Source of the DNA: Halorarius halobius
Lineage (GTDB): Archaea > Halobacteriota > Halobacteria > Halobacteriales > Haloarculaceae
Reading direction: 5' to 3'
DNA length: 64,000 bases
Assembly: GCF_024298865.1 (NCBI RefSeq)
Contig: NZ_CP101161.1
Location: forward strand, 3,369,227 to 3,433,226
Below are positions 16,444 to 24,949 of the stretch, in pieces; the stretch's first letter is position 1; every line of letters begins with the position of its first letter. Below the pieces are notes generated by a model. The model saw only the letters and a program-made list of their open reading frames with translations, searched no databases and was not told the DNA's origin. The position numbers and the translations under genes are program-made.

Positions 16444-18957
16444 ATGGCAAAGAGTGGGGGGAGCTGCGAGTACGTGCTCGATCCGGACCGCCCGGAGACG
16501 TGGCCGAGAAGCACGGATGACTGCCACATCGACGACGACGCTCTGGACGACGCTGGCGTCTGGCGGTGTCCACAGCCGACGGAGGGGGAGGCCGACCGCT
16601 GTGCGTTTCACCGACAGCCCCCGGACGAACCGGCAGAAACGAGTGCCCTTCTCGGGGCAATCAAGCGGGCGGTCGCGGACGCTGACGCGGACGATGGGGC
16701 CGCTTCCTGTCGATTGCTCGGGGCCCGCGTTGGCACACTCGAGTTGAGCGGGGCCGACGAGTTCCCGAGCGAGACGCTCGCAAACATCGACCTTTCGCAT
16801 GCCGTCTTCGAGGGCGACGTGACCTGTACGGACGTGCGGTTCGATGTCGAGTCGCTCCGGCTGGCGGGAGCCACGTTCGAGGGCGACGCCGCCTTCGAGC
16901 GTGTCCGGTTCACCGGGAAGCCGACGTTTCGTGCGGCCCTGTTCGACGGCGGCTGTCGCTTCGAAAACGCCGAGTTCGAGGCGGACGCGAACTTCAAGGA
17001 CGCCGTCTTCACACGGGACACGAGCGTCCTGTTCACCGAGTTCGGCGACGTAGCCCGGTTCAAGCGAGCCACGTTCGGCGGCGATGCCGAGTTCGATTTC
17101 ACCTCGTTCGGGTCGGCGTATTTCGAGTACGCCTCGTTCCACGAGCAGGCGATATTCACCAACGCGACGGTCGAGGGACAGGCCTCGTTTCTGAAAGCCG
17201 AGTTCGACGCAACAGCCGAGTTCACCGATACGACGTTCGAGAACGGCGTGAGCTTCTACAAACTCACCTGTGCGGGGGACGCCGACCTCAGGAAGACGAC
17301 GTTCAACGGCGAGACGACCCTCGAACAGACACAGTTCGGCGGGGATCTGGAGTTCGACCGCGCGACGTTCGACTGTGAGACGAACGTGCGGGAGGCGCGC
17401 GTCGACGGCGACATCAGGTTCGACGAGGCAGTTTTCCATGACACGCCAGATTTCTACGACGCGGCGTTCGACGGGGCGGTCCATTTCAGAGCCGCGACGT
17501 TCCACGCCGACATCGAGTTCGCCAGTGTCGAGTGTGCGGGGGAAACCACCTTCGAGAACGCCACCGTCCACGGCGACGCGGCGTTTCGAAGCGCCGACTT
17601 CCATCAGACGGCCACGTTCGAGCGCAGCGCGTTCCAGGCAGTGACGTTCCGGTTCGCGACCTTCGGCGGGGATGCGAACTTCGAGCGCGTCGTGATAGAC
17701 GGGGAGGCGACGTTCAAGGACGTGACCGCCGAGGGACGCACCACGTTCGCCGTCGGGGAGTTCAACGCGCGAGCGACGTTCATCGAGGCCACGTTCCGCG
17801 AGGCGGACTTCTCGACGGTGACGTTCGCCGCGGAGGCGAACTTCTTCGGTACGGAGTTCGAGGGCGACGTGAGCTTCAAATACGCCACGGGTGGCGAGCT
17901 CAATCTCGGCAAGGCCGCGTTCGGCGGCGACCTGCTCGTGCTGGAAGCGGCGTTCGGCGGGAAGGCGAACTTCTTCAAGATAGCTGTCGACGGCGAGGCG
18001 ACGTTCGACGAGACGGTCTTCGGTGGGGAGACGAACTTCAGGTTCGCCACGTTCGGCGAGCCCCCGAGCTTCTATCGCACGCGGTTCTCCGAGCAGGTCG
18101 ACTTCAGGGACTGTGTTCTCGAGGGAGCCGTCTTCACAGGTGCCGACCTGACCGATGCGGCGTTCAGCGATACCGACTGCCGCACGGCAGATTTCGAGTC
18201 GGCGCTGTTGAGCCGGGCGGCGCTGTTCGGCACCGACCTGCGGGGCGCGAAACTGTACGGTACGGTCCTCGGTGATGTCCGCGTCAACCGCGAGACCCAG
18301 TTTCTGGGCCATCCAGACGACGACGTGGCCGACTCAGGCTACGAGTTCACGACTTCCTCGAACAAGTACTGCGTCTACGACCCCGAGTTCGGCACCGAGA
18401 GCGACCGGCCCGACTCGAACGAGGGCGACCGCAGCCACGCTCGCCTCGACAGGGCGAAAAGCGTCTATCAGTCGCTCGAGGAACTGGGCCGGACCACTGC
18501 CCGCCCCGGACTGCAGGCGAAATCGTTCGTTCGTCGGCAGGACCTCTCGTTGAAGGAACACTGGCACGCGACGCGCCACGCGAATGCACCGAAGCAGCGG
18601 GCCGTCGCGGCCGCCCGCTGGTCGCGGGCGAAACTCACCCGCGCGACGCTTCTGTACGGCGAGAGCCCGTGGCGGGTCGTCGGCTCGACGGGAATCGCGG
18701 TTCTCGTGTGTGCACTCCTGTATCCGCTGTTCGGCCTGCAGGTCGACAGCGGCGTCGTCACCTACTGGAACACCGCAGCAGTCGGCGAGACGCTACTCGA
18801 TAGCCTCTATTTCAGCGTCGTCACGTTCACGACGCTCGGCTACGGCGACGTCCAGCCGGTCGGATTCGCCCGGTTGCTTGCTACGCTGGAGACGATCGCC
18901 GGGTCGGCGCTGCTCGCGTTGCTCGTGTTCGTGTTCGGCCGGCGAGCGACGCGGTGA
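16444..18957 (+). CDS. Pentapeptide-repeat beta-helix fused to a two-helix potassium channel
   Basis: 837 residues. A Cys-rich head (residues 6-65, with Cys at the CEYV, DDCH, WRCP and DRCAFH positions) is followed by a long pentapeptide_3 region, about residues 105-616. There the pattern 'A-x-F-x-G-x-A-x-F' repeats every 10 residues, predicting roughly 25 coils of a right-handed beta-helix. After a basic helical linker come two membrane helices (from about residue 747) flanking the K+ filter TTLGYGD at 796-802. A leaderless ATG follows CTATTTTC at about 16409. The beta-helix could gate the pore or tether it to DNA or other partners (inference). The role is otherwise unknown. Confidence 0.85.
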   Translation: MAKSGGSCEYVLDPDRPETWPRSTDDCHIDDDALDDAGVWRCPQPTEGEADRCAFHRQPPDEPAETSALLGAIKRAVADADADDGAASCRLLGARVGTLELSGADEFPSETLANIDLSHAVFEGDVTCTDVRFDVESLRLAGATFEGDAAFERVRFTGKPTFRAALFDGGCRFENAEFEADANFKDAVFTRDTSVLFTEFGDVARFKRATFGGDAEFDFTSFGSAYFEYASFHEQAIFTNATVEGQASFLKAEFDATAEFTDTTFENGVSFYKLTCAGDADLRKTTFNGETTLEQTQFGGDLEFDRATFDCETNVREARVDGDIRFDEAVFHDTPDFYDAAFDGAVHFRAATFHADIEFASVECAGETTFENATVHGDAAFRSADFHQTATFERSAFQAVTFRFATFGGDANFERVVIDGEATFKDVTAEGRTTFAVGEFNARATFIEATFREADFSTVTFAAEANFFGTEFEGDVSFKYATGGELNLGKAAFGGDLLVLEAAFGGKANFFKIAVDGEATFDETVFGGETNFRFATFGEPPSFYRTRFSEQVDFRDCVLEGAVFTGADLTDAAFSDTDCRTADFESALLSRAALFGTDLRGAKLYGTVLGDVRVNRETQFLGHPDDDVADSGYEFTTSSNKYCVYDPEFGTESDRPDSNEGDRSHARLDRAKSVYQSLEELGRTTARPGLQAKSFVRRQDLSLKEHWHATRHANAPKQRAVAAARWSRAKLTRATLLYGESPWRVVGSTGIAVLVCALLYPLFGLQVDSGVVTYWNTAAVGETLLDSLYFSVVTFTTLGYGDVQPVGFARLLATLETIAGSALLALLVFVFGRRATR

Positions 18958-18970
18958 TTCGCCGGTGACG

Positions 18971-19029
18971 GAGGAGTCGGCGAAGCCTCCGACTGCGCCG
19001 GGCGAAAGCGACCAGTCAGTCGCTGGTCG
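18971..19029 (+). terminator. Hairpins between convergent genes, probable terminator
   Basis: Two stem-loops lie between the beta-helix channel and the minus-strand surface protein. CGACCAG (19009-19015) pairs with CTGGTCG (19023-19029) across a seven-base loop. AGTCGG pairs with CCGACT around 18975-18994, with GGAGG/CCTCC next to it. Archaeal termination is mainly T-tract based and no clear T run follows, so the hairpins may instead protect mRNA 3' ends. Confidence 0.4.
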
Positions 19030-19094
19030 TCATTGTAGGCTACTCAGCGCTTGAGGCCATAGAAGGAGCCGCTACGGTGGGGGTTCCGCGGGTG

Positions 19095-20663
19095 TCAGTT
19101 ACCCCGGATACCGAGGTAGCCGGCACCGAGCAGGGTCAGTATCGCCACCAGTGCGGGGAAGCCGGGTCCTGCTCCCCCGGTCGGCGTGTCGGTGCCGCTG
19201 GGGTCCTCCGTGGTTGCGACCTGCTGGTCCGACTCCTCGGTTGCCGACGGCGACGGTGAGTCAGTCGACTCGTCGGTCTGCGAGTCGGTCTCGTCGGGTG
19301 TCGTCTCGTCGTCGGGCTGTTGGGTCTCTTCCCCGTCGGATGTCCCATCGGCGTCCGTACTGTTGTCATCGGGGGTCGGAGTCGACGTGGCCGTCGGCGA
19401 GTCCGTCGAGGACGAGCCGTCGCTCGATGAACTGTCGTCCGTCGAGCCGTCATTTGTCGAGCCGTCATTTGTCGAGCCATCATTCGTCGAACCATCATTC
19501 GTCGAACCATCGTCCGTCGAGCCGTCACTCGACGAACCGTCGTCCGTGGCGGTGTCCGTCGCAGTGTCCGTGGCGGTGTCTGTCGCAGTGTCCGTGGCGG
19601 TGTCCGTCGCAGTGTCCGTGGCGGTGTCCGTGGCGGTGTCCGTCGCAGTGTCCGTGGCGGTGTCCGTGGCGGTGTCCGTGGCGGTGTCCGTGGCGGTATC
19701 CGTGGCGGTATCCGTCGCAGTGTCCGTGGCGGTATCCGTCGCGGTATCCGTCGCAGTGTCCGTCGGAGTGTCCGTCGCGCCCGTCGTGGTGAACGTGTCC
19801 GTATTGATCGCTTCGAACGACTCCTCCGATGTCTGGACTTGCGTTCGGACCACGTAGGTCGTCCCCGTGTCGAGTCCGCTGACGTCGACCGAATACCCGC
19901 CCGTCGAGGCGACGCTCTTCACGGTCGTCTTCTGCTTCGTGGAGGACTTCTGGCCCTGCTTCCAGTACACGAACGAGACATCGGCACTCGAGGAGCCGTT
20001 AAGGTTCCAGAGGTTGCCGTTCAGCGTCGCCGTCGTGTCGCCGATGTTCGACGAGTTCCCGGTTTCGGCGTACAGACCGCCGGCGACGGTTATCGTGTCG
20101 AACGTAGTCGGCGGCTTGACATCGTTGTTCGGTTCGATGACCGCGCCCTTGAGCATGTACTCGCGGTTGGTGTTCACGTCGGGGTAGGTCGCGTCCCCGG
20201 TGAAGTTCACGACGAGGTCGATGGGTTTGTCACGTTTGCTCGGTTGCACACCGATTTTGACCGTTTCCTTCACGCCGTCACCGTCGGGTCCATCGACGAT
20301 GGAGGGACTCGACGAAACGCTGACCGACGACGGACTACCGCCACAGAGACACGTCACGTTGGCGCTGAACGAGGAGAGTTTCCCAGCGGAGCTGTTGATT
20401 TCGTTGGGGAACGTGAGGTACAGTTCCACCGATTCCCCGGAGTTCGTGACGTTGTCGACCTGGTAGCCGTACGTGATCGATTTCTTCTCGCTACTGTTTG
20501 CGGCGTAGATCGGCTCACCCGTCGTGGGGTCCGTGATGGACCCGTCGTGGACGTTCTTGGCACCGATAACTGTTCCACTGAAGACGACACCGCCCAACGA
20601 CAGGGCGGCGATCACAAGACCGGCAAGGAGTACCACCCCTCCAGCCCGTATTGAAGCCTTCAT
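19095..20663 (-). CDS. PGF-CTERM surface protein with FnIII-like domain and Thr/Asp/Ser repeats
   Basis: 522 residues. It has an N-terminal signal or membrane helix ('ASIRAGGVVLLAGLVIAAL'), a folded part with 'NSSNIG' and 'SVDVSGLDTGTTYVVRTQVQ' resembling fibronectin-III strands (about 190-290), then a stalk of about 19 TATD units and a run of TNDGS units. It ends in the PGF-CTERM-type signal 'GPGFPALVAILTLLGAGYLG', which the archaeosortase ArtA cleaves and replaces with a lipid anchor. It is probably heavily O-glycosylated on the cell surface. I chose the ATG at 20663. The folded part is not assigned. Confidence 0.8.
   Translation of the reverse strand: MKASIRAGGVVLLAGLVIAALSLGGVVFSGTVIGAKNVHDGSITDPTTGEPIYAANSSEKKSITYGYQVDNVTNSGESVELYLTFPNEINSSAGKLSSFSANVTCLCGGSPSSVSVSSSPSIVDGPDGDGVKETVKIGVQPSKRDKPIDLVVNFTGDATYPDVNTNREYMLKGAVIEPNNDVKPPTTFDTITVAGGLYAETGNSSNIGDTTATLNGNLWNLNGSSSADVSFVYWKQGQKSSTKQKTTVKSVASTGGYSVDVSGLDTGTTYVVRTQVQTSEESFEAINTDTFTTTGATDTPTDTATDTATDTATDTATDTATDTATDTATDTATDTATDTATDTATDTATDTATDTATDTATDTATDTATDTATDDGSSSDGSTDDGSTNDGSTNDGSTNDGSTNDGSTDDSSSSDGSSSTDSPTATSTPTPDDNSTDADGTSDGEETQQPDDETTPDETDSQTDESTDSPSPSATEESDQQVATTEDPSGTDTPTGGAGPGFPALVAILTLLGAGYLGIRGN
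19437..19777 (-). repeat. In-gene minisatellites: 15-base (NDGST) and 12-base (TATD) tandem repeats
   Basis: From 19542 to 19777 there are about 19 copies of a 12-base unit alternating GTGTCCGTGGCG and GTGTCCGTCGCA forms. From 19437 to 19541 there are copies of a 15-base unit (GTCGAGCCGTCATTT and variants). Both are in frame with the surface protein, so slippage would lengthen or shorten the stalk rather than switch the gene off. The near-identical copies indicate recent expansion. Confidence 0.9.
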
Positions 20664-20933
20664 CGTCGGGTACGCACACGCCGTCTCCCTTCCGATTTCT
20701 GGCATGCATATAGTGTCTTTTAAATTATGTCGTGTATCTGTAATTTAATTGAACCATATTCATATCACGTTTGGGCAACAATCCCCCGAAATGTCCACGG
20801 ACGGTAAGTTCAGCCAGGGGATAAAAATACTGAACAAATAGGCTTGTGATACTCTCGTAATCGAGTCCTATTCGACATGCATCAAAACAAATCACCCAAA
20901 TAGTAAAGTACCGCTCCCACGAAGAAATGGAAA
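20664..20933. promoter_or_regulatory. AT-rich divergent promoter region
   Basis: A 270-base stretch, much more A/T-rich than its surroundings, between the surface protein (minus) and the next gene (plus). A TATA-like AAATAGTAAA at 20898-20907 fits a leaderless start at 20934. For the surface protein the A/T tract at about 20705-20730 is the likely promoter. A 16-codon ORF at about 20791 is too short to call. I saw no other gene. Confidence 0.5.
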
Positions 20934-21356
20934 ATGGGATTCGAAAAATTCGACGAGGCCGGGAGCGGACGCGGGCGGCCCGCTGGTGCGGACCCGATGA
21001 TCTCGATTCGGAAATCCGGCAGTATCGGCGTCAATCAGGCCGCTATCGAGGAGTACTTCGTGGAGAGCGACGGCGCCGTCATGTACTTCGACGAGGAGCA
21101 GAACCAGGTCGGCATCGAACCGGTCGACGACAAGGACGCCGACGAGGCGGCCTACACCATCACGAAGACGGACTCCGGGGGAACCATCGCTCCGAAGGCG
21201 TTCCTCGAACGGTTCGAGCTGATCCCGGAGGTGACGACCCAGTACGACCCCGAGCTGTCCGACGACGACCTCGTCGTCATCGACCTCGACGACCCGACCG
21301 GTACCCACGGGTCGCCCGATGATGGAGATGACGAGGAAGAAGCCGAGTCGGAGTAG
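20934..21356 (+). CDS. Conserved-looking haloarchaeal protein of unknown function
   Basis: 140 residues, with an ordered middle ('MISIRKSGSIGVNQAAIEEY', then 'AVMYFDEEQNQVGIEPV') and a very acidic tail (about 25 residues of D/E with few others). No signal peptide, membrane helix or metal motif. The central segment looks like a small beta-rich fold, and the tail like solubility-promoting acidic sequence common in these organisms. The TATA element at about 20898-20907 gives a leaderless start. It converges with the glycosyltransferase. No function is recognised. Confidence 0.75.
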   Translation: MGFEKFDEAGSGRGRPAGADPMISIRKSGSIGVNQAAIEEYFVESDGAVMYFDEEQNQVGIEPVDDKDADEAAYTITKTDSGGTIAPKAFLERFELIPEVTTQYDPELSDDDLVVIDLDDPTGTHGSPDDGDDEEEAESE

Positions 21357-21383
21357 TCTGAACGTTCGGGAGCGTCCTGCCGG

Positions 21384-22697
21384 TCACTCCGTGTGTGTCT
21401 CCAGCGAATGGAGGATGATCGCGGTGAAGGCCGCGAAGATGCCGGCGAGCGTGAAGAACACGGACACGAGCGCCATCCCGAGCGGGAACACCCCCGAGTT
21501 GAGGAAGTTCGAGAACGTAAGATAGCCGAATCCGAGGCCGATGACGGCACTCAGAAAGCCCGGAATGCCGAGCACCGTCACCGGCCGTTCGCGCTCGACC
21601 GTCCGGAGGATGTTGCTCACGAGATGCATCCCGTGGGACAGCGGGTGCTGACTGCTCGCATCCTCGACATCGTAGTCGATAGTCGTTCCGACCTCCTCGA
21701 CGTCGTAGCCACGGCTGTGGGCGTGATACAGGATGTCCGTGCTTGCGCCCATGTGGTTCCCGATGCCGTCGTCCTCGGCCAGCGACTCGATGGCCTGCCG
21801 GTTGTACGCACGGAACCCGCTCTGGGTGTCGCCGATGCGCGACCGTGAGCGGACCACGCCCAGCGAGAGGTTCGTCAGCAGGTTCACGACCCGGAGCCCG
21901 AACTTGCGGTACAGCGGCAGGTCCGTCTCGGAGCCCTCCTCGAAGCGGCTCCCGATGACGATGTCGGTCCCCTCGGACCGCTGTTGGTCGACCAACTCCG
22001 GGATGTCGTGGGGGTCGTGTTGGCCGTCGCCGTCGAGGATGACGAGGTGGTCGGCGCCCGCACGCTTCGCCTCGGAGAAGGCGGTCTTCAGCGCGCCGCC
22101 GTAGCCCCGGTTTCGCTCGTGTTCGATGACGGTCGCGCCTGCCTCGCGGGCTTCCGTCACCGTCTCGTCGATGCTCCCGTCGTCGACGACGACCACCTCG
22201 TCGACGATGGTCGTCGCCTCCTGGACCACGTCCCCGATGGCGCCGGCTTCGTTGTACGCCGGTATCGCGGCGAGCACCTCGGTGTCTTGCTCGACCCGGG
22301 GGGCCAGTTCCGGCTCGATAGCAAAACTGTCGGCGGCTTCGAGCGCCGACCGGCTAGCTTCGTAATCGATTGCGCGGTCGGGGGTATTGTGTCGCAACAG
22401 CCCCGGATAGCCGTCCGACCGGGCGGCCGTGGAGAGCCTGTCCCACAGCCGCGTCTCGTCGCATCGTCCCTCCGGTGAAGCGACGACAGTAGCGTCGAGT
22501 TGGTGGGCGAACCGGACGCCCGGGACATCCGGTTCGGTTGCGATGACCATCGGTTGGTGGCCGCAATCGAGCGCACGAAGCATCGCCGCGGCGACGACGC
22601 CACCGTTGTCGGCGGTGGCGATGATGCCGACGGCTGGCCGAGCGCCGCTCGGTTCCCCTGCCGTTTCCCCCCTCCGTCCGACTTCTGTTTCCGACAT
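21384..22697 (-). CDS. GT2 glycosyltransferase with N-terminal extension and C-terminal membrane helices
   Basis: 437 residues. Residues 1 to about 138 form a Rossmann-like domain ('PAVGIIATADNGGVVAAAML') I cannot name. A GT-A domain follows from about 139: 'AAIPAYNEAGAIGDV', 'VVVVDDGSIDETV', 'LDGDGQHDPHDIPELVDQQ' and the GDTQSGFRAYN loop typical of dolichol-phosphate mannose synthases. Two helices close it. By family it would load a dolichol-phosphate with sugar for N-glycosylation, as AglJ-type enzymes do. The donor is unknown. Divergent from the epimerase gene, which may supply its sugar nucleotide. Confidence 0.85.
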   Translation of the reverse strand: MSETEVGRRGETAGEPSGARPAVGIIATADNGGVVAAAMLRALDCGHQPMVIATEPDVPGVRFAHQLDATVVASPEGRCDETRLWDRLSTAARSDGYPGLLRHNTPDRAIDYEASRSALEAADSFAIEPELAPRVEQDTEVLAAIPAYNEAGAIGDVVQEATTIVDEVVVVDDGSIDETVTEAREAGATVIEHERNRGYGGALKTAFSEAKRAGADHLVILDGDGQHDPHDIPELVDQQRSEGTDIVIGSRFEEGSETDLPLYRKFGLRVVNLLTNLSLGVVRSRSRIGDTQSGFRAYNRQAIESLAEDDGIGNHMGASTDILYHAHSRGYDVEEVGTTIDYDVEDASSQHPLSHGMHLVSNILRTVERERPVTVLGIPGFLSAVIGLGFGYLTFSNFLNSGVFPLGMALVSVFFTLAGIFAAFTAIILHSLETHTE

Positions 22698-22990
22698 GTT
22701 CGTTAGGCAACCCCTACCTTCCCCTGGACCGGATTCCGCTGCACGGATTCCCTCCCTCGCCGGCCCATCTCAAGTAACACGTTCTCTGCATACACAATAA
22801 GCGCTTCCGTTATCCTGTTTGAAAGTAAATACGACCATCGTGATTTCGAGCCGATAGGTAACAGCGGCCTACCACCTGAAATACCGCCACGTGGGCGGCC
22901 TAATTCCTCGGCTCCACGGTCTTGACGTCCGGTCGGCAGTCGCCACCGCTCGGAGACAGCTATACAACCGAGGGCGACTACCGGTCTCGT
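22698..22990. promoter_or_regulatory. Intergenic region between glycosyltransferase and epimerase
   Basis: 293 bases without a gene. A TATACAA element at 22961-22967 sits about 27 bases before the GTG at 22991, so the epimerase is leaderless. Otherwise there is a short stem (CCGCC/GGCGG flanking ACGTG) near 22885-22905 and A/T-rich sequence around 22790-22830, which could be the minus-strand promoter region. Nothing else recognisable. Confidence 0.5.
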
Positions 22991-23917
22991 GTGAACGGAG
23001 AGTTGGCGGGCCAGTCGGCGCTCGTCACCGGCGGCGCGGGGTTCATCGGCGGGCACCTCACGGCGGAACTGCTGAACCGGGGCGCGTCGGTGACGGTGCT
23101 CGACCATCTGAGCACCCACTCGCGCGAGGACGTGCCCGACGACGCAGACCTCGTGGACGCTGACGTCCGCGACGAGGAGGCGATGGACCGGGCGCTTTCC
23201 TCAGTCGACGTCGCCTTCCATCTCGCGGCGGTGGTCTCTGCCGGCCGGTCGGTCGAGGAGCCGCGGCGGAGCCACGGGGTCAACACGGACGCGACGCTCC
23301 AACTGCTGGAACTCGCGCGCCGACACGACGTCAGGGTCGTGCTCGCGTCGAGTAGCGCGATCTACGGCCAGCCGGCGTACACGCCCATCGACGAGGCCCA
23401 CCCCATCCAGCCCGCCTCGCCGTACGGCATCGACAAGGCCACCGTGGATCTGTACGCCCGCCGGTACAACGACCTCTACGGGCTCGACACCGTCGCCCTC
23501 CGCTACTTCAACGTGTACGGGCCGGGACAACGGGCGGGCGACTACGGCGGCGTCATCAGCATCTTCGCCGACCAGGCCCGCCGAGGCGAGCCGCTGACCG
23601 TCGACGGCGACGGCTCGCAGACCCGGGATTTCGTCCACGTCTCGGACGTGGTGGACGCGAACCTACTGGCGGCGACCACCGACCGCGTCGGCGAGGCGTT
23701 CAACGTCGGCACCGGCACCGAAACGAGCATCGCGGAGCTGGCCGAGACGGTCCGGGCGGTGACGGAGTCGGACTCGGAGATCGTCTACACCGACGCCCGC
23801 GAGGGCGACGTGGACCGCTCCGTCGCCGACATCTCGAAGGCGCGCGAGCAGTTGGGGTACGAGCCGGAGATGACACTGGAGGCGGGTCTCGAATCGTTCC
23901 TCGCCGGTGACGACTAG
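22991..23917 (+). CDS. NAD-dependent epimerase/dehydratase (UDP-glucose 4-epimerase-like SDR)
   Basis: 308 residues. The extended short-chain dehydrogenase fold has the NAD loop GGAGFIG near residues 14-20 and the catalytic pair Tyr145/Lys149 in 'SPYGIDKATVDLY'. It continues with 'ALRYFNVYGPGQR' and the C-terminal 'GTGTETSIAELAETV' substrate region. Such enzymes interconvert nucleotide sugars, most often UDP-glucose and UDP-galactose. I chose the GTG at 22991 for TATA spacing and for fit to the domain start; an upstream in-frame ATG is less likely. It neighbours a GT2 enzyme and an ABC exporter, so a surface glycan role is plausible. Confidence 0.9.
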   Translation: MNGELAGQSALVTGGAGFIGGHLTAELLNRGASVTVLDHLSTHSREDVPDDADLVDADVRDEEAMDRALSSVDVAFHLAAVVSAGRSVEEPRRSHGVNTDATLQLLELARRHDVRVVLASSSAIYGQPAYTPIDEAHPIQPASPYGIDKATVDLYARRYNDLYGLDTVALRYFNVYGPGQRAGDYGGVISIFADQARRGEPLTVDGDGSQTRDFVHVSDVVDANLLAATTDRVGEAFNVGTGTETSIAELAETVRAVTESDSEIVYTDAREGDVDRSVADISKAREQLGYEPEMTLEAGLESFLAGDD

Positions 23918-23980
23918 CGCCGAGCGAGAGCCGAACGACCGTGTCGAGGAGTTAAGCCCGATAACAATCAACGTACGGGG

Positions 23981-24949
23981 GTGAGCGCCTCGACAGCCAT
24001 CTCCCTCGAGGGGTTGACGAAGTACTACGGCGAGGTGCCGGGCATCGTGGACCTGACGCTCGAGGTCGAGCGCGGCGAGGTGTTCGGCTTCCTCGGACCG
24101 AACGGTGCGGGCAAGAGCACGGCGATACTGACGATGCTCGGCCTGCTCACGCCGACCCGGGGGGACGCCCGCCTGCTCGGCCACGACGTCACCGAACGGG
24201 CAGGGCTTCTCGAAGCGAAACGCGATATCGGCTACATTCCCGGCGACGTGACGTTCTACGACCGTATCACCGGCGAGCGACTCCTCGATTACTTCGGCCG
24301 CCTGAAGGGCGACGAGCGACGCGACGAACTGCTCGACCGCTTTCCGATTCCCGAGTCACGGAAGATAGCGGAGTACTCCAGCGGCAACCGCCAGAAGCTC
24401 GCCATCGTACAGGCGTTCATGCACGACCCGGAGCTGGTCATCATGGACGAACCCACGCGGGGGCTGGACCCCCTCCTGCAAAACGAGTTCTACGAACTCA
24501 TCGACGCGGAGCAGGCCGCAGGGGTCACCGTGTTCTTCTCCTCGCACATCCTCAGCGAGGTCCGACGCGTCTGTGACCGGGTCGCCATCATCCGCGACGC
24601 CGAACTGGTCACGCTCGAGGAGATCGATAGCCTTCTGGCGAAAAGCGGGAAGGTCGTCACGGCGACGTTCGCGGAGTCACCGGACCCGTCGGTGTTCGAT
24701 ATCGCGGGTGTCCCGCAGGCGACGGTCGACACGGACGGCCGGTACACGCTCATCGTCACGGACAACTACAACGGTCTCGTCGAGCGACTCGCGGCGTTCA
24801 CCATCCGCGACCTCGAGATTCGACAGACCTCGCTGGAGGACGTGTTCATCCACTTCTACGGGCCGGGCGAGGCGTTCACACCCGATGAACAGCCGTCGAC
24901 GACGCCCGACCCGGACGAGCACCCCCCCGACGGGGACGGCGATGTTTGA
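23981..24949 (+). CDS. ABC transporter ATP-binding protein
   Basis: 322 residues. Walker A GPNGAGKST is at residues 39-47, the signature is 'YSSGNRQKLAIVQ', and Walker B is 'LVIMDEPTRGLDPL'. The C-terminal 90 residues are a linker and accessory domain, ending in a Pro/Asp-rich tail. A GTG start is likely: a TTAAGCC element at about 23952 is one TATA spacing away. Its last eight bases overlap the permease ATG. This is a type usually paired with ABC-2 exporters, and the pair is probably an exporter, substrate unknown. Confidence 0.9.
   Translation: MSASTAISLEGLTKYYGEVPGIVDLTLEVERGEVFGFLGPNGAGKSTAILTMLGLLTPTRGDARLLGHDVTERAGLLEAKRDIGYIPGDVTFYDRITGERLLDYFGRLKGDERRDELLDRFPIPESRKIAEYSSGNRQKLAIVQAFMHDPELVIMDEPTRGLDPLLQNEFYELIDAEQAAGVTVFFSSHILSEVRRVCDRVAIIRDAELVTLEEIDSLLAKSGKVVTATFAESPDPSVFDIAGVPQATVDTDGRYTLIVTDNYNGLVERLAAFTIRDLEIRQTSLEDVFIHFYGPGEAFTPDEQPSTTPDPDEHPPDGDGDV

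Noticed and set aside
15002..16747. A 581-codon plus-strand frame over the antiporter gene
   Set aside because: Antisense to a well-supported antiporter with TrkA domains; composition is a D/E/R-rich shadow.
20791..20841. A 16-codon ORF in the AT-rich region before 20934
   Set aside because: Too short, no promoter or Shine-Dalgarno support, no overlap with a neighbour.
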